A DNA stretch of 64,000 nt, from the NCBI GenBank assembly GCA_016584305.1, contig JACEEZ010000471.1, positions 1 through 64,000 on the forward strand. The letters are read 5' to 3'. The DNA comes from Chionoecetes opilio (taxonomy: Eukaryota; Arthropoda; Malacostraca; Decapoda; Majidae). Under the pieces are notes generated by a model, which ran no database searches, was not told the DNA's origin, and saw only the letters and a program-made list of their open reading frames with translations. Of the stretch, positions 33,605-43,562 are shown one piece after another (positions within the stretch are counted from its first letter, which is position 1; each line of letters starts with the position of its first letter). Made by a program: the position numbers and the translations under genes.

Positions 33605-34126
33605 ATAATTCAATTTAACTTTTTTTTTTATTTTGTTTACGGAACAAATTTCGTGAGTTTTATGGTATTTTCTTCTACATTAATTACTGCTGCATTATGT
33701 AATGATTTTTGTTTTGCTTGTAAGATGAATACACCTTACAAGCTTTGTGTTACAAAGTTTTATATGCATTTTGGAAGCATGTATTGTTATACATAATATT
33801 ATCTTATCAATGCATCAAATTTCAATGTTTATTTTTGCTTTATAGCAAAGAATGCTTCGCATGTTTTATTTTGATAACTGCTTTATTTTTCATATTGATT
33901 TTAATGCTTATAGGATCACATTATCATATGAAACATAATAAAAAAAAAAAAATTGATGAACAAGGAAAAGGGTTTTTGGGGGTAATCATAATTAACTAAT
34001 TACACATTATGAGTATTTTTTATTACCTGATATCGTTGCAAACATTTTATAGCCATAAAAAATACAAATGTACATAAAAATTGGCTATGTACTCATGTTT
34101 GCAAAAGTTTTTAAAAAAGGGTTTTT
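33605..34126. other. No gene seen; AT-rich
   Basis: T-rich sequence downstream of the piggyBac-like stop codon. Possibly its 3' untranslated region. Confidence 0.4.
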
Positions 34127-34207
34127 TTGGGCCACGGTGTACCATTCGCAAAGAAGGAAATATATGCTCGGTACACCGGGTGGCCCAAAACGCAGTTAAT
34201 GTGTTAA
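34127..34207. repeat. Subterminal inverted repeat, possible piggyBac right end
   Basis: ttgggccacggtgtacc (34,127-34,143) pairs with ggtacaccgggtggcccaa (34,170-34,188) apart from a 2-base deletion. It is followed by cgcagttaatgtg and TTAA (34,204-34,207). A TTAA directly outside a terminal motif is the piggyBac signature. No left end was found. Confidence 0.4.
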
Positions 34208-34795
34208 AATCCCACTGTAGTGATTTATCCAAAACAATGATACGGGCGCCACTTTTATGTAAACAAACACTTACGTCATTCTGTGACATATGAGTTCACT
34301 TTCATTACTTCATTTCATCACATATAACATATCTCAGTATTCCCGTTTCCTTACTAGCACACTCTTTGTGTATTCATGGACACCAGAAATCATTAATTGG
34401 TAGCAAATATTACATCGAAATGAAAAAAAAAAAAAAAAATCACCTCAAAATCAGCCACGGGTCGCTCATTAAACCCTTAATCAGCGGTGCCCGTTTCCCT
34501 AAATCTGTTAGAGGGAGACTTTCTAAAACCAGAAATTGGCCATGGGAAACAAGCAACACTACCGCTATAGCAGTTGGATATAAGATAAATTATTAATTTT
34601 ATATAAATAAGGCCTCTTATTAAAAAAATTTATATATAAATATACAAGGAAGTATTAGGTAATAAATAAATAAAAAAAAAAAAATTATAATAATTAGACC
34701 CCAGGCCCCAGTTTGGCAGATTGCCCCATTTTGTGGGGCCCCCTATTGTGGGGCCCCTCAGCTGCCCACTATACCCACATCTAAATCCGGCCCTG
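34208..34795. other. No gene seen; right end of hAT element
   Basis: AT-rich sequence with poly-A runs at 34,420-34,440 and 34,670-34,685, then the GC-rich hAT end from about 34,700 with repeated ggggcccc words. Confidence 0.5.
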
Positions 34796-34803
34796 CCTTA
34801 GAC

Positions 34804-35770
34804 GGCCCATTAGTACCATAACATAAAAAACCACATAGCCAAATGTCAAATCACTGGTACCTCAAAGTTAATAATAAGATCACAAAAGCAACCTCAAAAA
34901 CCAAATAACTGTCACAGGCCCCCACAAAGCTGAATAGAAAACTTAAATAGCAAGTACTTAACTATATCATATAATCATTAACCCCTCACTACTACTACAT
35001 TAATACATAAACCTCATCAAAGGTTTAACTAAGTACAAGAGGTTAACTCAAATTGCAATTAATCCAAATAATAAACAATATAGTACTCAAAAACATTGCG
35101 ACGCCAGTGTACCCGCTATCTTGAACGGGGCCCAATGGAGATTAATAGCTCCACCAAAGTAAATTTGTATGCGTAGAGGGCAACCTGAAAAACTTCTAAA
35201 ACAGTGTAACCAGTAATGTCAACAAACCTGAATGATAGTTTGATAAATTTGATAAAATGGTGCAGAGCGTTTCAGTGACCCCGCCTCTCTCAACAGCTGA
35301 TACCTTCTCCGCGCTCCCTTCCTTCAAACTCTTTACAATCGAACTCTACAAATTAATATGGTCGTTAAATAGTTACTAAAAGTTAAAATATCAATTAATT
35401 CAAATAAAGGGGGGAAATTTAAAACTACAAAGTAACAAATGCCACTGTGCTATATGAACATAAGAAATAATACAAAAAGAACCTGGTCAAAATAACATTG
35501 GGAAATCACTTGTTTCATGACAGTTAAAAACGGGAATGACTGCAAATAGGGGACCGTGACTAAACAAACCTCATGCGAGTAATAATCGCATTACATTGTC
35601 TGGTAAGCTGCAGGACAGAGTTAGAGTTAGGATCGCCATATATACTACACAAACTAATTCAAATTCCAAATGGCCAGTAGCATACACAACCTCTCTCCAC
35701 TCTCTATGTACATGTTAGTCATTTAATTATTATACTTTTTGGTACTTATATTTTACTTTTTTATGTAGCT
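34804..35770. other. No gene seen
   Basis: Nearly 1 kb of AT-rich sequence with several short CA-rich words and no coding or repeat signal that I can name. Confidence 0.5.
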
Positions 35771-35773
35771 CTT

Positions 35774-37604
35774 ATTTAGTTCCTGTTTTAACCTGCTGAT
35801 GGAGGAGCTAGTCGCCCTGCCCTTCCAGGCTGGCACCGTCCTGCTCAGCTACGCCGACGACCTGGCCCTCGTTGTCACCGGGCGGGGTGACAGGCTTTGC
35901 AAACGCAGCGCGCTCTCGACCTCATCACCGCCAAGTGCGAGGAGCTGGGCCTCAAGATCTCGACGCAGAAGTCCCGGGCCATGACTATCAAGGCAGCCAA
36001 CCCAGTCTGTCAGCTGCGCGTCCAGGGCATCGGCCTGGCCTGGACGGACTCCTACCTGTACCTCGGGTGTGGCTCGACAGGCGGCTGTCGTTCACGGCGC
36101 AGCTTGACTACCTGAGGGAAGGGACGCAGGCCAGGCTGAACGTGATGCGGGCCATGACGCGGCTTAACGCCGGCGCCACCTTCTCTGTCCTCCGCCTGTA
36201 TTATGTGCAGGCTGTGCGCTCCCTGGTGGATTATTGCGCCCCTGTCATCATCGCGCTCTCCCCCAGTCAGCAGGAGCGGCTCGAGGTGCTTCAGAACAAC
36301 GCCATGAGGACCATGCTGGGGGCTCCGAGATGGTCCAGCGCCTGCGTAATGCAGAGCGAGACCAGTTTGGTGCCCCTCGCCACCAGGGGCAGTGCATCAT
36401 GGCCTGTCGCGTGGCCAGAGTATTTCGCCGCGACGTGGAGGGCGTGGCGCAGAGGAGACTCCGGCTGGCCATGACGCAGGGCATCGAGTGCCTGCGCAGC
36501 AACACGTGGCTCATCAACACCTCGCTAGCCACCCACAGCCTCATTCACGCGGGGATCACCGGGCCGTGGCGGGAGGCCGATGTCCCCGCCCCCACCTACA
36601 ATGCTCCGCCCCCGTGGGGGCCCCCCGCCGCAGAGTTCACCGCCACACAGTTGCCTGCCTGTAAAGCCATGTGCACCACCCGGGAGCTGCGGCAGCACGC
36701 GCTGATGGCCATGGCCCAGGTCGCCGAGCGGGACAGCCGTGTATACTTCACTGACGGCTCGGTCGACCCGGATAGTGGTAGAACAGGTGCCGCGTTCGTC
36801 ACCACGGGTGGGACAGAGCTGTCTTGGCGGACGTCTAACAACTGCTCCACACTCCAGACTGAGCTGGTGGCCATCCAGCACGCCCTCGAACATGCCCTGC
36901 ACCACCGGGAGGCAACTGTGGTAATACACACCGACTCCTGGACGGGCTGCAGGCCCTCCAACAGCCGCATCCCAAGGACAACGTGAGGCTCATCACCACC
37001 ATCCTAGGCAGCCTACAGAGCCTTGTCGCGCAGGGAAGGCGTGTCAGGCTCAACTGGATCCCCAGCCACGTAGGGGTCCGAGGTAACGAGGCGGCGGACG
37101 CGGCCGCCAAGCGAGCCGCCAGCGGCCCCAGCGTCACCATGCACGTGCCTCCCAGCCTACAGCAGCTCAAGGCGCAGGCGAGACGGGCCGCAGCACACTG
37201 CGCTCACCAGACACACCGAGAGCTGGAGGCCAGGAAGAGCAGGCGGCCTGGGTACGCTCGCAGCCACCGACTACCACCCACTGGACGCCACCCAGCAACA
37301 ACCCAGGGCAGATGGCGCACTACTGCAGCGTGTGCGTCTGGGCTACTGCACCAGAGAGGAGCTACAGGAGGACTTCGAGGGGCAAGTGTGCGACCACTGC
37401 GAGATGCACACCCGTCGCCCACTGTTGCACTACCTCCTGTCCTGCCCCGCCACCGCCCCCCTGAGGCCCGGCCCGGCCCCCGTCGCCCAGCCTGCAGGTG
37501 GGGGGCTGCTGAGTGGGCGTGAAGGCAGGGCCGCCCTCATGGTCCGCCACACCCCGAGAGACGTGATGTTGGGGGTGCTGCGAGCAACGCCCCCTCCCCG
37601 CTGA
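35774..37604 (+). pseudogene. LINE ORF2 remnant: RT C-terminus, RNase H, CCHC
   Basis: Order of motifs: VLLSYADDLALVV (RT box with catalytic Asp pair, about 35,850); ALDLITAKCEELGLKISTQKS (about 35,910); LDYLREGTQARLNVMRAMTR and LYYVQAVRSLVDYCAPV (36,100-36,240); LEVLQNNAMRTMLGAPRW; then RNase H with VYFTDGSVD (about 36,740), QTELVAIQHAL, VIHTDS and WIPSHVGVRGNEAAD (about 37,055), so all four acidic positions are visible; and finally a zinc knuckle CDHCEMHTRRPLLHYLLSC (about 37,390-37,445). Frameshifts lie near 35,885, 36,070, 36,340, 36,945 and between 37,190 and 37,330. The RNase H plus CCHC layout fits the I/R1/LOA group of LINEs. Confidence 0.85.
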
Positions 37605-37835
37605 CACATCACGTACCCACACCCCGTCGCGCCCGGCAGGGTGACCAGTGACGCAGGTGACTCACCGTCACCACGCCTCCACGCGACCCTCCCGTAGCCT
37701 GACGGGATACCCTCCTCACTGGCGGGCTGATGCCCGCTTTGTACTTCTTTGCTCCTGCATGTGCATTTCTGTACATGCTTGTATTGTGTGTGTGTGTCCT
37801 GTATGCTTAGTTGTACAATAAACCTTTACAAAAAA
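35774..37835 (+). mobile_element. 5'-truncated GC-rich LINE with RNase H
   Basis: Begins abruptly inside the reverse transcriptase at FNLLMEELV and continues through RNase H and a zinc knuckle to a stop at 37,604. A ~230-bp 3' untranslated region ends with aataaa (about 37,818) and an A-rich end. 5' truncation is usual for LINE insertions. GC content is much higher than in the flanks. Confidence 0.8.
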
Positions 37836-38095
37836 TCAAGTCTTTAATAAAAGTTGATATATAATAATACATGTGCGTAATACCCATCCAACCTCCTTGG
37901 AAATACCGCACAGTGCGTTGTGACAAGCAAGTTCTGCGAGTCGTGGGCGGGGCTTCAGGCCGACAGCCGGACCTCACTTTATGATAAACCGCGGGACTGG
38001 CAGGGCATCTCCTCTTTATTCTACCTCCATGGGTGCTGCCTCTCTGTATAAGATTATCACTATCTAGCAACGCTGTAATGGACGATTGGTAGGTG
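37836..38095. other. No gene seen
   Basis: Sequence of mixed composition between the LINE end and a (CT)n tract. Nothing recognised. Confidence 0.4.
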
Positions 38096-38101
38096 GTGTG
38101 G

Positions 38102-38125
<24 letters not shown>
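38096..38125. repeat. (CT)n microsatellite
   Basis: Short (CT)n tract. Related tracts lie at 38,360-38,420 and 38,588-38,660. Confidence 0.9.
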
Positions 38126-38132
<7 letters not shown>

Positions 38133-38164
38133 ATGTCTATCTGTCTCTCTCGCCATCTTTGACT

Positions 38165-38345
38165 CGCCAGGGTGGCGCGGTTGGTAGAATCACGGACTGG
38201 TGTTGCGGAGTCCCTGCGCCATTTGGTCAGCGGTTCGAGGCCACCAAATTCGTCCTGGTGTGGTGGCACTTTGTATAGTCAATAACCTTGTAGTTGGTAC
38301 TTGCAAAGTGTCTAAATAGGATCAAAGTATCTTATCTTATCGCTA
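38165..38345 (+). mobile_element. tRNA-derived SINE, family 3
   Basis: tRNA-like head ggtggcgcggttggtagaatcacgg (A-box-like) and cagcggttcgaggcc (B-box-like), then a short body and a tail of atctt-type repeats (tatcttatcttatcgctatc). A second full-length copy was not found in the window. Confidence 0.55.
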
Positions 38346-38359
38346 TCTTTGACTGTCTT

Positions 38360-38363
38360 TCTT

Positions 38364-38394
<31 letters not shown>

Positions 38395-38424
38395 CTCTTT
38401 CTCTCTCTCTCTCTCTCTCTAGAA
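38360..38424. repeat. (CT)n microsatellite
   Basis: Tract of tttctttctctctct directly preceding a CR1-like tail. Confidence 0.9.
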
Positions 38425-38590
38425 TGGACTCAGTCGTCAGGTAGTTAGTGCGGAGTCAATAGGGAGTTTTAAAAGGAGGCTAGACAATTCCATGTATTGG
38501 GATGAAAGGTGGATGTAGGTAGTGTTAAGTAACAGGAACTACCACGTGTAGGTCTCACGGCCTCTTGTAGCTTACTTAGTTCTTATGCTC
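38425..38590 (+). mobile_element. CR1-like LINE 3'-terminal fragment
   Basis: Matches 41,090-41,270: a last coding piece with gttagtgcggagtcaatagg, then ggatgaaaggtggatgtagg, aacaggaactaccacgtgta and ggcctcttgtagctt. Severely 5'-truncated. Confidence 0.8.
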
Positions 38591-38597
38591 TCTCTCT

Positions 38598-38664
<67 letters not shown>
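38591..38664. repeat. (CT)n microsatellite
   Basis: Nearly pure (CT)n extending directly from the CR1-like tail. Confidence 0.95.
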
Positions 38665-38744
38665 GCTATCCCGTAAAAGCTCATCACCGCCGCTGTGAAC
38701 TGTGTCTGCCTACTGAAAAATGGCGGAATAATTTGATATTAGGC

Positions 38745-39000
38745 CCTACCCTCCCTTGCCTTCCCTTCCCTCAAACCACTACACTCCTGCCCATACCACC
38801 CACTCCCTTCCCCTCCCTTCCGTCCCCTCCTTTACCTTCCCCTCGAACCACCACACTGTACCCTTATCACCCACTACCTATCCCTCCCTTCCCTTCCCTT
38901 CCCTTCCCCTCCCTCCCCTTTCTTCCTTCCCCTCCCCCCTCTTCCCTCCCCTCAAACCACCACACTCCTGTCCATACCGCACATTTCCCTGCCTAGACTA
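38745..39000. repeat. Pyrimidine-rich tandem repeat
   Basis: Three degenerate units of roughly 80-120 bp that share tcaaaccaccacactcctgt and cccataccac, separated by (ccctt)n. Non-coding. Confidence 0.6.
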
Positions 39001-39004
39001 AAAC

Positions 39005-39205
39005 TAAAATTTAAAGGTTGTAGGGGTTGTGAAATTAGAACAGTGAGGTTTGCAAGACTGAAAGCAACATTCCCAGGAAAAAACGAAAGGTTGAAGGGGT
39101 TGTGGGGTTAGAACAGTGAGGTTTGCGAGTACGATTTAACTTTTCATAAGTATTCCCACCGAAAAACTAAAGGTTGAAAGAGTTGTGAGGTTAGAACAGC
39201 GAGTC
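39005..39205. repeat. ~74-bp minisatellite, left part
   Basis: Units containing ggttgtgaggttagaacagt, gaggtttgcgagtac, and aaaaactaaaggttgaag. The array is interrupted by a LINE insertion and resumes at 41,270. Confidence 0.85.
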
Positions 39206-39502
39206 GTTAGTGCACATCTTTAGGAAATCGGTTTGATATAGGCGTTGTCCGTTATTGTGGAGGAAAAGAAATGTAGTCCCCATATTTAAGAAGGGAGACA
39301 GAGGACTAAACTAAAATTATCGACCCAGTAGTCTAATGTCAGTGGTAGGTAGATTATTGGAATATATTATTGCAATAAACATTAGAGAGCATTTAGAAAA
39401 ACAGAGTTTGATCAATGATTCACAACATGGATTCATCAAGGGTAGGTCATGCCTCACCAATTTATTGAGTTTGTATAGGAAAGTTTTGAGAATGAAGGAG
39501 GA

Positions 39503-39778
39503 CTAGAAAGAGAAAAGAAAAGGAGAACAATCTTGTTCTTGTTGACGATAGGTTTTCCGACATTCACTATGATACCGAACGTACTTGAGTTCTCCTTCAT
39601 TTAAACCTGACAAGTAATTTAGTAGTCTATGAATGTCACTTTCAGTATCACCAAGAGACACTCTCTTTTGACAGTGTTGTAAAATTTCATCTGTCATGAC
39701 CGGATTGTTCACCAATCGCTTCTTTGATGTGGCCACTTCTTTACAGATCACGCAAACTCCGTCCTCCTCCACACATTG
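39503..39778 (-). pseudogene. Academ-like transposase N-terminal zinc-finger fragment
   Basis: Minus-strand reading MEEDGVCVICKEVATSKKRL, QHCQKRVSLGDTESDIHRLL, GELKYVRYHSECRKTYRQQE. The CVIC ... YHSEC spacing and the following basic stretch parallel the second zinc motif of the element at 19,580 (CIFCQR ... YHFSCYR). It is a related but clearly different lineage. Downstream coding is missing. The fragment, with ~400 bp of upstream sequence containing a repeated aaccggaagtgct, is inserted in a CR1-like LINE. Confidence 0.6.
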
Positions 39779-40190
39779 GCGATACTACCACGATCTCATT
39801 TCACAGGGTATATCTGACTGAGCTCAAACTGCTTCTTCAACATGCCTGAAAAAGAAAAAATGGAGTTAGACCCTATATTCTGAACCGGAAGTGCTAATCT
39901 GAACCGGAAGTGCTATAAGGACATTTCCGGTTGTTTTTTTTAGTGCTAAAAATCGACTCGGCATACCTGAAAACCTACAAAAGGATACTCAAATGATGAA
40001 AATCGGTCAATTATTGGCGGAGATAGGTGCATGGTCAGTGCCGGGGGCCCCCAAAAAGGGAAGTGACCCCCAAAAGGGGGGTAAGGGGTCTGAAATTGGG
40101 ACCCCATCTTTTTCTGTTAATCTGATACCTATAGAAGCCAGAACTGCAAAAAATCAATTTTAGCACAAAAATCCTACGGGAGCCCTTTTC
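39779..40190 (-). other. Presumed 5' flank of the Academ-like fragment
   Basis: No coding signal. Holds the direct repeat ctgaaccggaagtgct twice (about 39,880-39,915) with an inverse partner tttccggttg, and a G/C-run stretch with repeated gggggcccccaaaa at 40,042-40,085. Confidence 0.4.
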
Positions 40191-41275
40191 CTAACATTAC
40201 ATACCGCACTAAGAGCTTGGCTAAGTGATAGACAGCAAAGGTTACAATTAATGGTTCTAAATCTGAATGGGGACAGGTGACAAGTAGAGTTTTCCATAAG
40301 GGTCTGTTTTGGGTCCATTACTATTTGGATTTACATCAACGACATGGATAGAGGGATTAGCAGTGATATCAGTAAGTTTTTCTGATGATAAGAAGGTAGG
40401 TAGTATTATTGGATCACAGTCTAATGTAAATATATTGCAGGGAGACTTAGATAAACTTAATGAGTGGGTAGTCAGATGGCAGATGGAATTTAATATTGAT
40501 AAGTGCCGCGTTATGAATTTTGGTAGAAAAAACCCTGGTAATAGATTCACTATACGCAATGTATCGCTGAAAAGATCACAAGATGAGAAAGATTTTGTAG
40601 TGAGGTTGAGCTCCGACCTCCGACCTAGGAAACAATGTATTGAGGCTAGAAATAGACCTAATAGAGTGTTAGGATTCATTACCAGAAGTGTTAAAACTAG
40701 AAGTGCGGAAGTTATTCTAAAGCTATATTTGGCTCTAGTCAGACCTCACTTACACTATGTGGTTCAGTTTTGGTCTCCATATTACAGGATGGATATAGCC
40801 TTGTTAGAATCAGTGCAGAGAAGGATGACCAAAATGATTCAAGTGATGCGTAACTTTAGTTATGAGAAGAGATTGAAGCTACTAAATTTATACTCACTCG
40901 AGAGACGCAGAGTAAGGGGCGATCTGATAGAAGTTTTTAAATGCATAAAGGGATTTAATAAACGGGAGGTAGGAAAAGTTCTTACGGCTATTAACCAGAG
41001 TAGAACAAGAAGTAACGGATTCAAGCTGGAAAAGCGTAGATTTAAAAAAGTAACAGGGAAAAACTGGTACACAAATATGGTGGTAAATGATTGGAATATA
41101 CTCAGTAGGAAGGTAGTTAGTGCGGAGTCGTTAGGGAGCTTTAAAAGGGGGCTGGATAGGTTCATGGATGGGGATGAAAGGTGGATGTAGGTAGTGTTAG
41201 GTAACAGGAACTACCACGTGTAGTCCTTGCGGCCTCTTGTAGCTTCCTTATTTTCTTATGTTCTTATGTTCTTAA

Positions 41276-41915
41276 CAGTGAGGTTTGCGAGTACGATTCA
41301 ACTTTTCATCTTCATTTCTACCGAAAAACTAAAGGTTGAAGGGGTTGTGAGGTTAGAAAAGTGAGGTTTGCGAGTACTGAACGCAACGTTACTAGGGAAA
41401 ATAGAAAGGTTGGAGGGGTTGAGAGGTTAGAACAGTGAGGTTTGCGAGTACTGAATGCAACATTACTAGGGAAAAACTAAAGGTGAGTGGGGTTGAGAGG
41501 TTAGAACAGTGAGGTTTGTGAGTACTGAACGCAACATTCCAAGAGAAAAACGATAGATTGAAGGGGTTAATTATGAGATTAGAACAGTGAGGTTTGCGAG
41601 TCCTGAACGCAACATTACTAGGGAAAAACGAAAGGTTGGAGGGGTTGAGAGGTCAGAACAGTGAGGTTTGTGAGTACTGAGCGCAACACTCCCAGGAAAA
41701 AAATAAAGGTTGAAAAGGTTGTGAGGTTTGAACAGTGAGGTTTCCGAGTACTGAACGCAACATTACCAAGGAAAAACTATAGGCTGGAGGGGTTGAGAGG
41801 TTACACAAGTGAGGTTTGTGAGTACTGAACGCAACATTCCAAGAGAAAAACGATAGACTGAAGGGGTTAATTATGAGGTTAGAACAGTGAGGTTTAGTTT
41901 AGATCTACAGCGAGT
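41276..41915. repeat. ~74-bp minisatellite, right part
   Basis: About nine units sharing gaggttagaacagtgaggtt, tgcgagtactgaacgcaaca and ttactagggaaaaac. Units differ by 5-15% by eye. Confidence 0.9.
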
Positions 41916-42238
41916 ACGATTCAACTTTTCATATTTTCATTTCGTTGGAAAAGTATTCATACCGACAGAAAAATGAATAATTGGTGGAGTGTAGCCATCA
42001 ATACTTTGTGAGGGGATAAATATTAAATGTTGTCACAGTGGAAATATCTACAATATGCTGCGGAATTAAAATGGCCTATTACTTGTCCGTGGTTAATAGG
42101 ACGGAAATTTTACTCATCTGTTTCCAAGCATCAAAGGCGAGGGGGATTGAGGATTTATTTTTTGTACTTACGCATGTGATCCAATTGTTCTGTAGAAACG
42201 AATTCGCGGATCTATGTAAGATCCCTATTTAATAATGG
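41916..42238. other. No gene seen
   Basis: Ordinary-complexity AT-rich sequence. A 64-codon open frame (42,038-42,232) has no recognised motif. Confidence 0.4.
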
Positions 42239-42325
42239 ACACATACACAACATACACACACACACGCACACACGCACACACACACGGACACACGCACACA
42301 CACACACACACGCACACACACTTAC
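42239..42325. repeat. (AC)n microsatellite
   Basis: Interrupted (AC)n with periodic g substitutions. Confidence 0.9.
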
Positions 42326-42598
42326 AGCATTGATATATCGCCACCCTTAGCTCTACCAGGATTTCGAGGTCACAGCTCCTCGGCATAATTCCCTCCCCTA
42401 CTATCTGCATAGCTATAAACTGATAACATAGCCTATATATAACTGAACATAACTGTGAACATACACTCTAACGTGAAAGAGGACAGAGCTAAATTGTCAC
42501 AGCCTGGCCGGGATTCGAAACTGCGTCCTCTCAATAGCAATGAAACTCAATAGGAAGTGAGTCAAGATATTTTTACTATAACACCACGTGGATGTATG
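42326..42598. other. No gene seen
   Basis: Short mixed sequence. It holds one B-box-like word (gggattcgaaactg, about 42,510) without a convincing A-box, so no RNA gene is called. Confidence 0.4.
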
Positions 42599-42690
42599 TG
42601 TGTGTGTACATTAAACACACACACACACACACGCGCACACACACACACACACACACGCACACACACACACACACACACTATTACATGTAA
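42599..42690. repeat. (GT)n/(AC)n microsatellite
   Basis: Short (GT)n followed by acatta and a longer (AC)n, forming an imperfect inverted repeat. Confidence 0.9.
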
Positions 42691-42857
42691 TTGGTCACGC
42701 CCGTGTTTTTCTCTCCCACCGTGAAGAATAATGAGTTTGATAACTACGATATAATGAGTTATAATGGCACCAGTATTTCAGGTCGATGGACGAAAGAAAT
42801 TTGAGTTTATATCTGTTTATACCGAGATAGTGTGTGTGTGTGTGTGTGTGTGTGTAT

Positions 42858-43157
42858 TCATCTAGTTGTATTCATCTAGTTGTATTTTACACGGCCAGAG
42901 CAACGCTCGTATGGCCCCGTCTCCATATCAACATTTTATTTTTTATTTTTCTCATTCATCTTTTCGTGATGGCCGAAGCCAGCACCCCGGGAGGGGGGTC
43001 ACAAACCCCCGGCTGACACCCGGTACCCATTCACTGCTGGGTGGACAGGGGCTGCGGTTTTAAGGAAACAGCCCATATGTTTCCGCTCCGCCCGGGGATC
43101 GAACCCGGGACTTCTCGGTTGTGAACCGAGCGTGCTAACCACTACACTACGGAGTAC
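42858..43157 (-). mobile_element. tRNA-Val-derived SINE, family 2 (best copy)
   Basis: Read on the minus strand from 43,157, the head folds as a near-complete tRNA. The sequence tagtgtagtggttagcacg forms the D arm with the A box. An anticodon stem ctcgg/ccgag encloses loop ttcacaa with anticodon CAC (Val). The T arm contains gggttcgatcccc (B box), and acceptor pairs ctccg/cggag close it. A ~220-bp body follows (ggctgtttccttaaaac, cagtgaatgggtaccgggtg, ggggccatacgagcg), ending aatacaactagatgaataca and running into (AC)n. The second copy is 51,627-51,930. The presence of a body and AC tail makes it a SINE, not a tRNA gene. Confidence 0.85.
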
Positions 43158-43285
43158 CCCATGTGTGAGTGTGTGTGTGTGTGTGTGTGAGTGTGAGTGT
43201 GAGTGTGTGTGTGTGTGAGAGAGAAAAAACCCCCAGAGACATAGAGAGAGAGACAAAGAGGGACAGACAGGCATAAATGAGAGAG

Positions 43286-43338
<53 letters not shown>

Positions 43339-43341
43339 GAG

Positions 43342-43424
<83 letters not shown>

Positions 43425-43450
43425 CGAGAGCGAGAGTGAGAGCGAGAGCG

Positions 43451-43506
<56 letters not shown>

Positions 43507-43562
43507 GAGAGGAGAGGAGAAGAGAGGAGAGGAGAGGAGAGGAGGAGAGAGAGAGAGATAGA
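43158..43562. repeat. (GT)n then (GA)n microsatellite, ~400 bp
   Basis: (gtgt)n with gagt interruptions at 43,163-43,220, then (GA)n with gcga and ggaga variants at 43,285-43,560. Open frames here give Arg-Glu or Ser-Leu runs only. Confidence 0.95.

Larger units (their letters stand above)
30890..34795 (-). mobile_element. hAT-superfamily DNA transposon (ZMYM1/TTF-type)
   Basis: A 3.9-kb element. The right end, read outward-in, is cagggccggatttagatgtg followed by gccccac-rich sequence. The left end gggggccgatttaacctgtg, followed by aggccccggggc, is its degraded partner. CCTTAG flanks both sides. The interior carries a minus-strand hAT transposase (31,390-33,300) and, unexpectedly, a plus-strand piggyBac-like fragment (33,395-33,604). 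Sequence quality falls at the homopolymers. It interrupts or directly follows the P-like element. Confidence 0.65.
39265..41190 (+). pseudogene. CR1-like LINE reverse transcriptase, interrupted
   Basis: The 5' piece (39,265-39,500) reads NVVPIFKKGDR, NYRPSSLMSVVGRLLE, SLINDSQHGFIKGRSCLTNL, which are RT boxes 1-2. After the insertion, ALRAWLSDRQQRLQL (about 40,205) leads through a frameshift into 40,309-41,190. That frame has VSFSDDKKVG (RT YADD/FADD box mutated to FSDD), GDLDKLNEWVVRWQMEFNID, KCRVMNFGRKNPGN, LVRPHLHYVVQFWSPYY, LESVQRRMTKMI, RRVRGDLIEVFKCIKGFN, GKNWYTNMVVNDWNILS and KRGLDRFMDGDERWM. The segment between boxes 2 and 4 is missing, so the insertion came with a deletion. The catalytic box has lost its usual Ala. 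Confidence 0.85.
39206..41275 (+). mobile_element. CR1-like LINE inserted in the minisatellite
   Basis: The 5' end is truncated just after aacagcgag and the 3' end is the family tail with (ttcttatg)n. The minisatellite resumes with aacagtgag at 41,272-41,280, so a 9-bp target duplication with one mismatch is plausible and the array continues in phase. The tail type (short terminal tandem octamers) is characteristic of CR1-like LINEs. The element is itself interrupted by foreign sequence at about 39,515-40,190. Confidence 0.75.

Noticed and set aside
42500..42545. Possible third tRNA-like B box
   Set aside because: Only a single gattcgaaactg word without an A box or any repeat partner.
43080..43150. 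A functional tRNA-Val gene
   Set aside because: The tRNA-like head runs directly into a SINE body also found at 51,627-51,930, with no normal 3' end or terminator.
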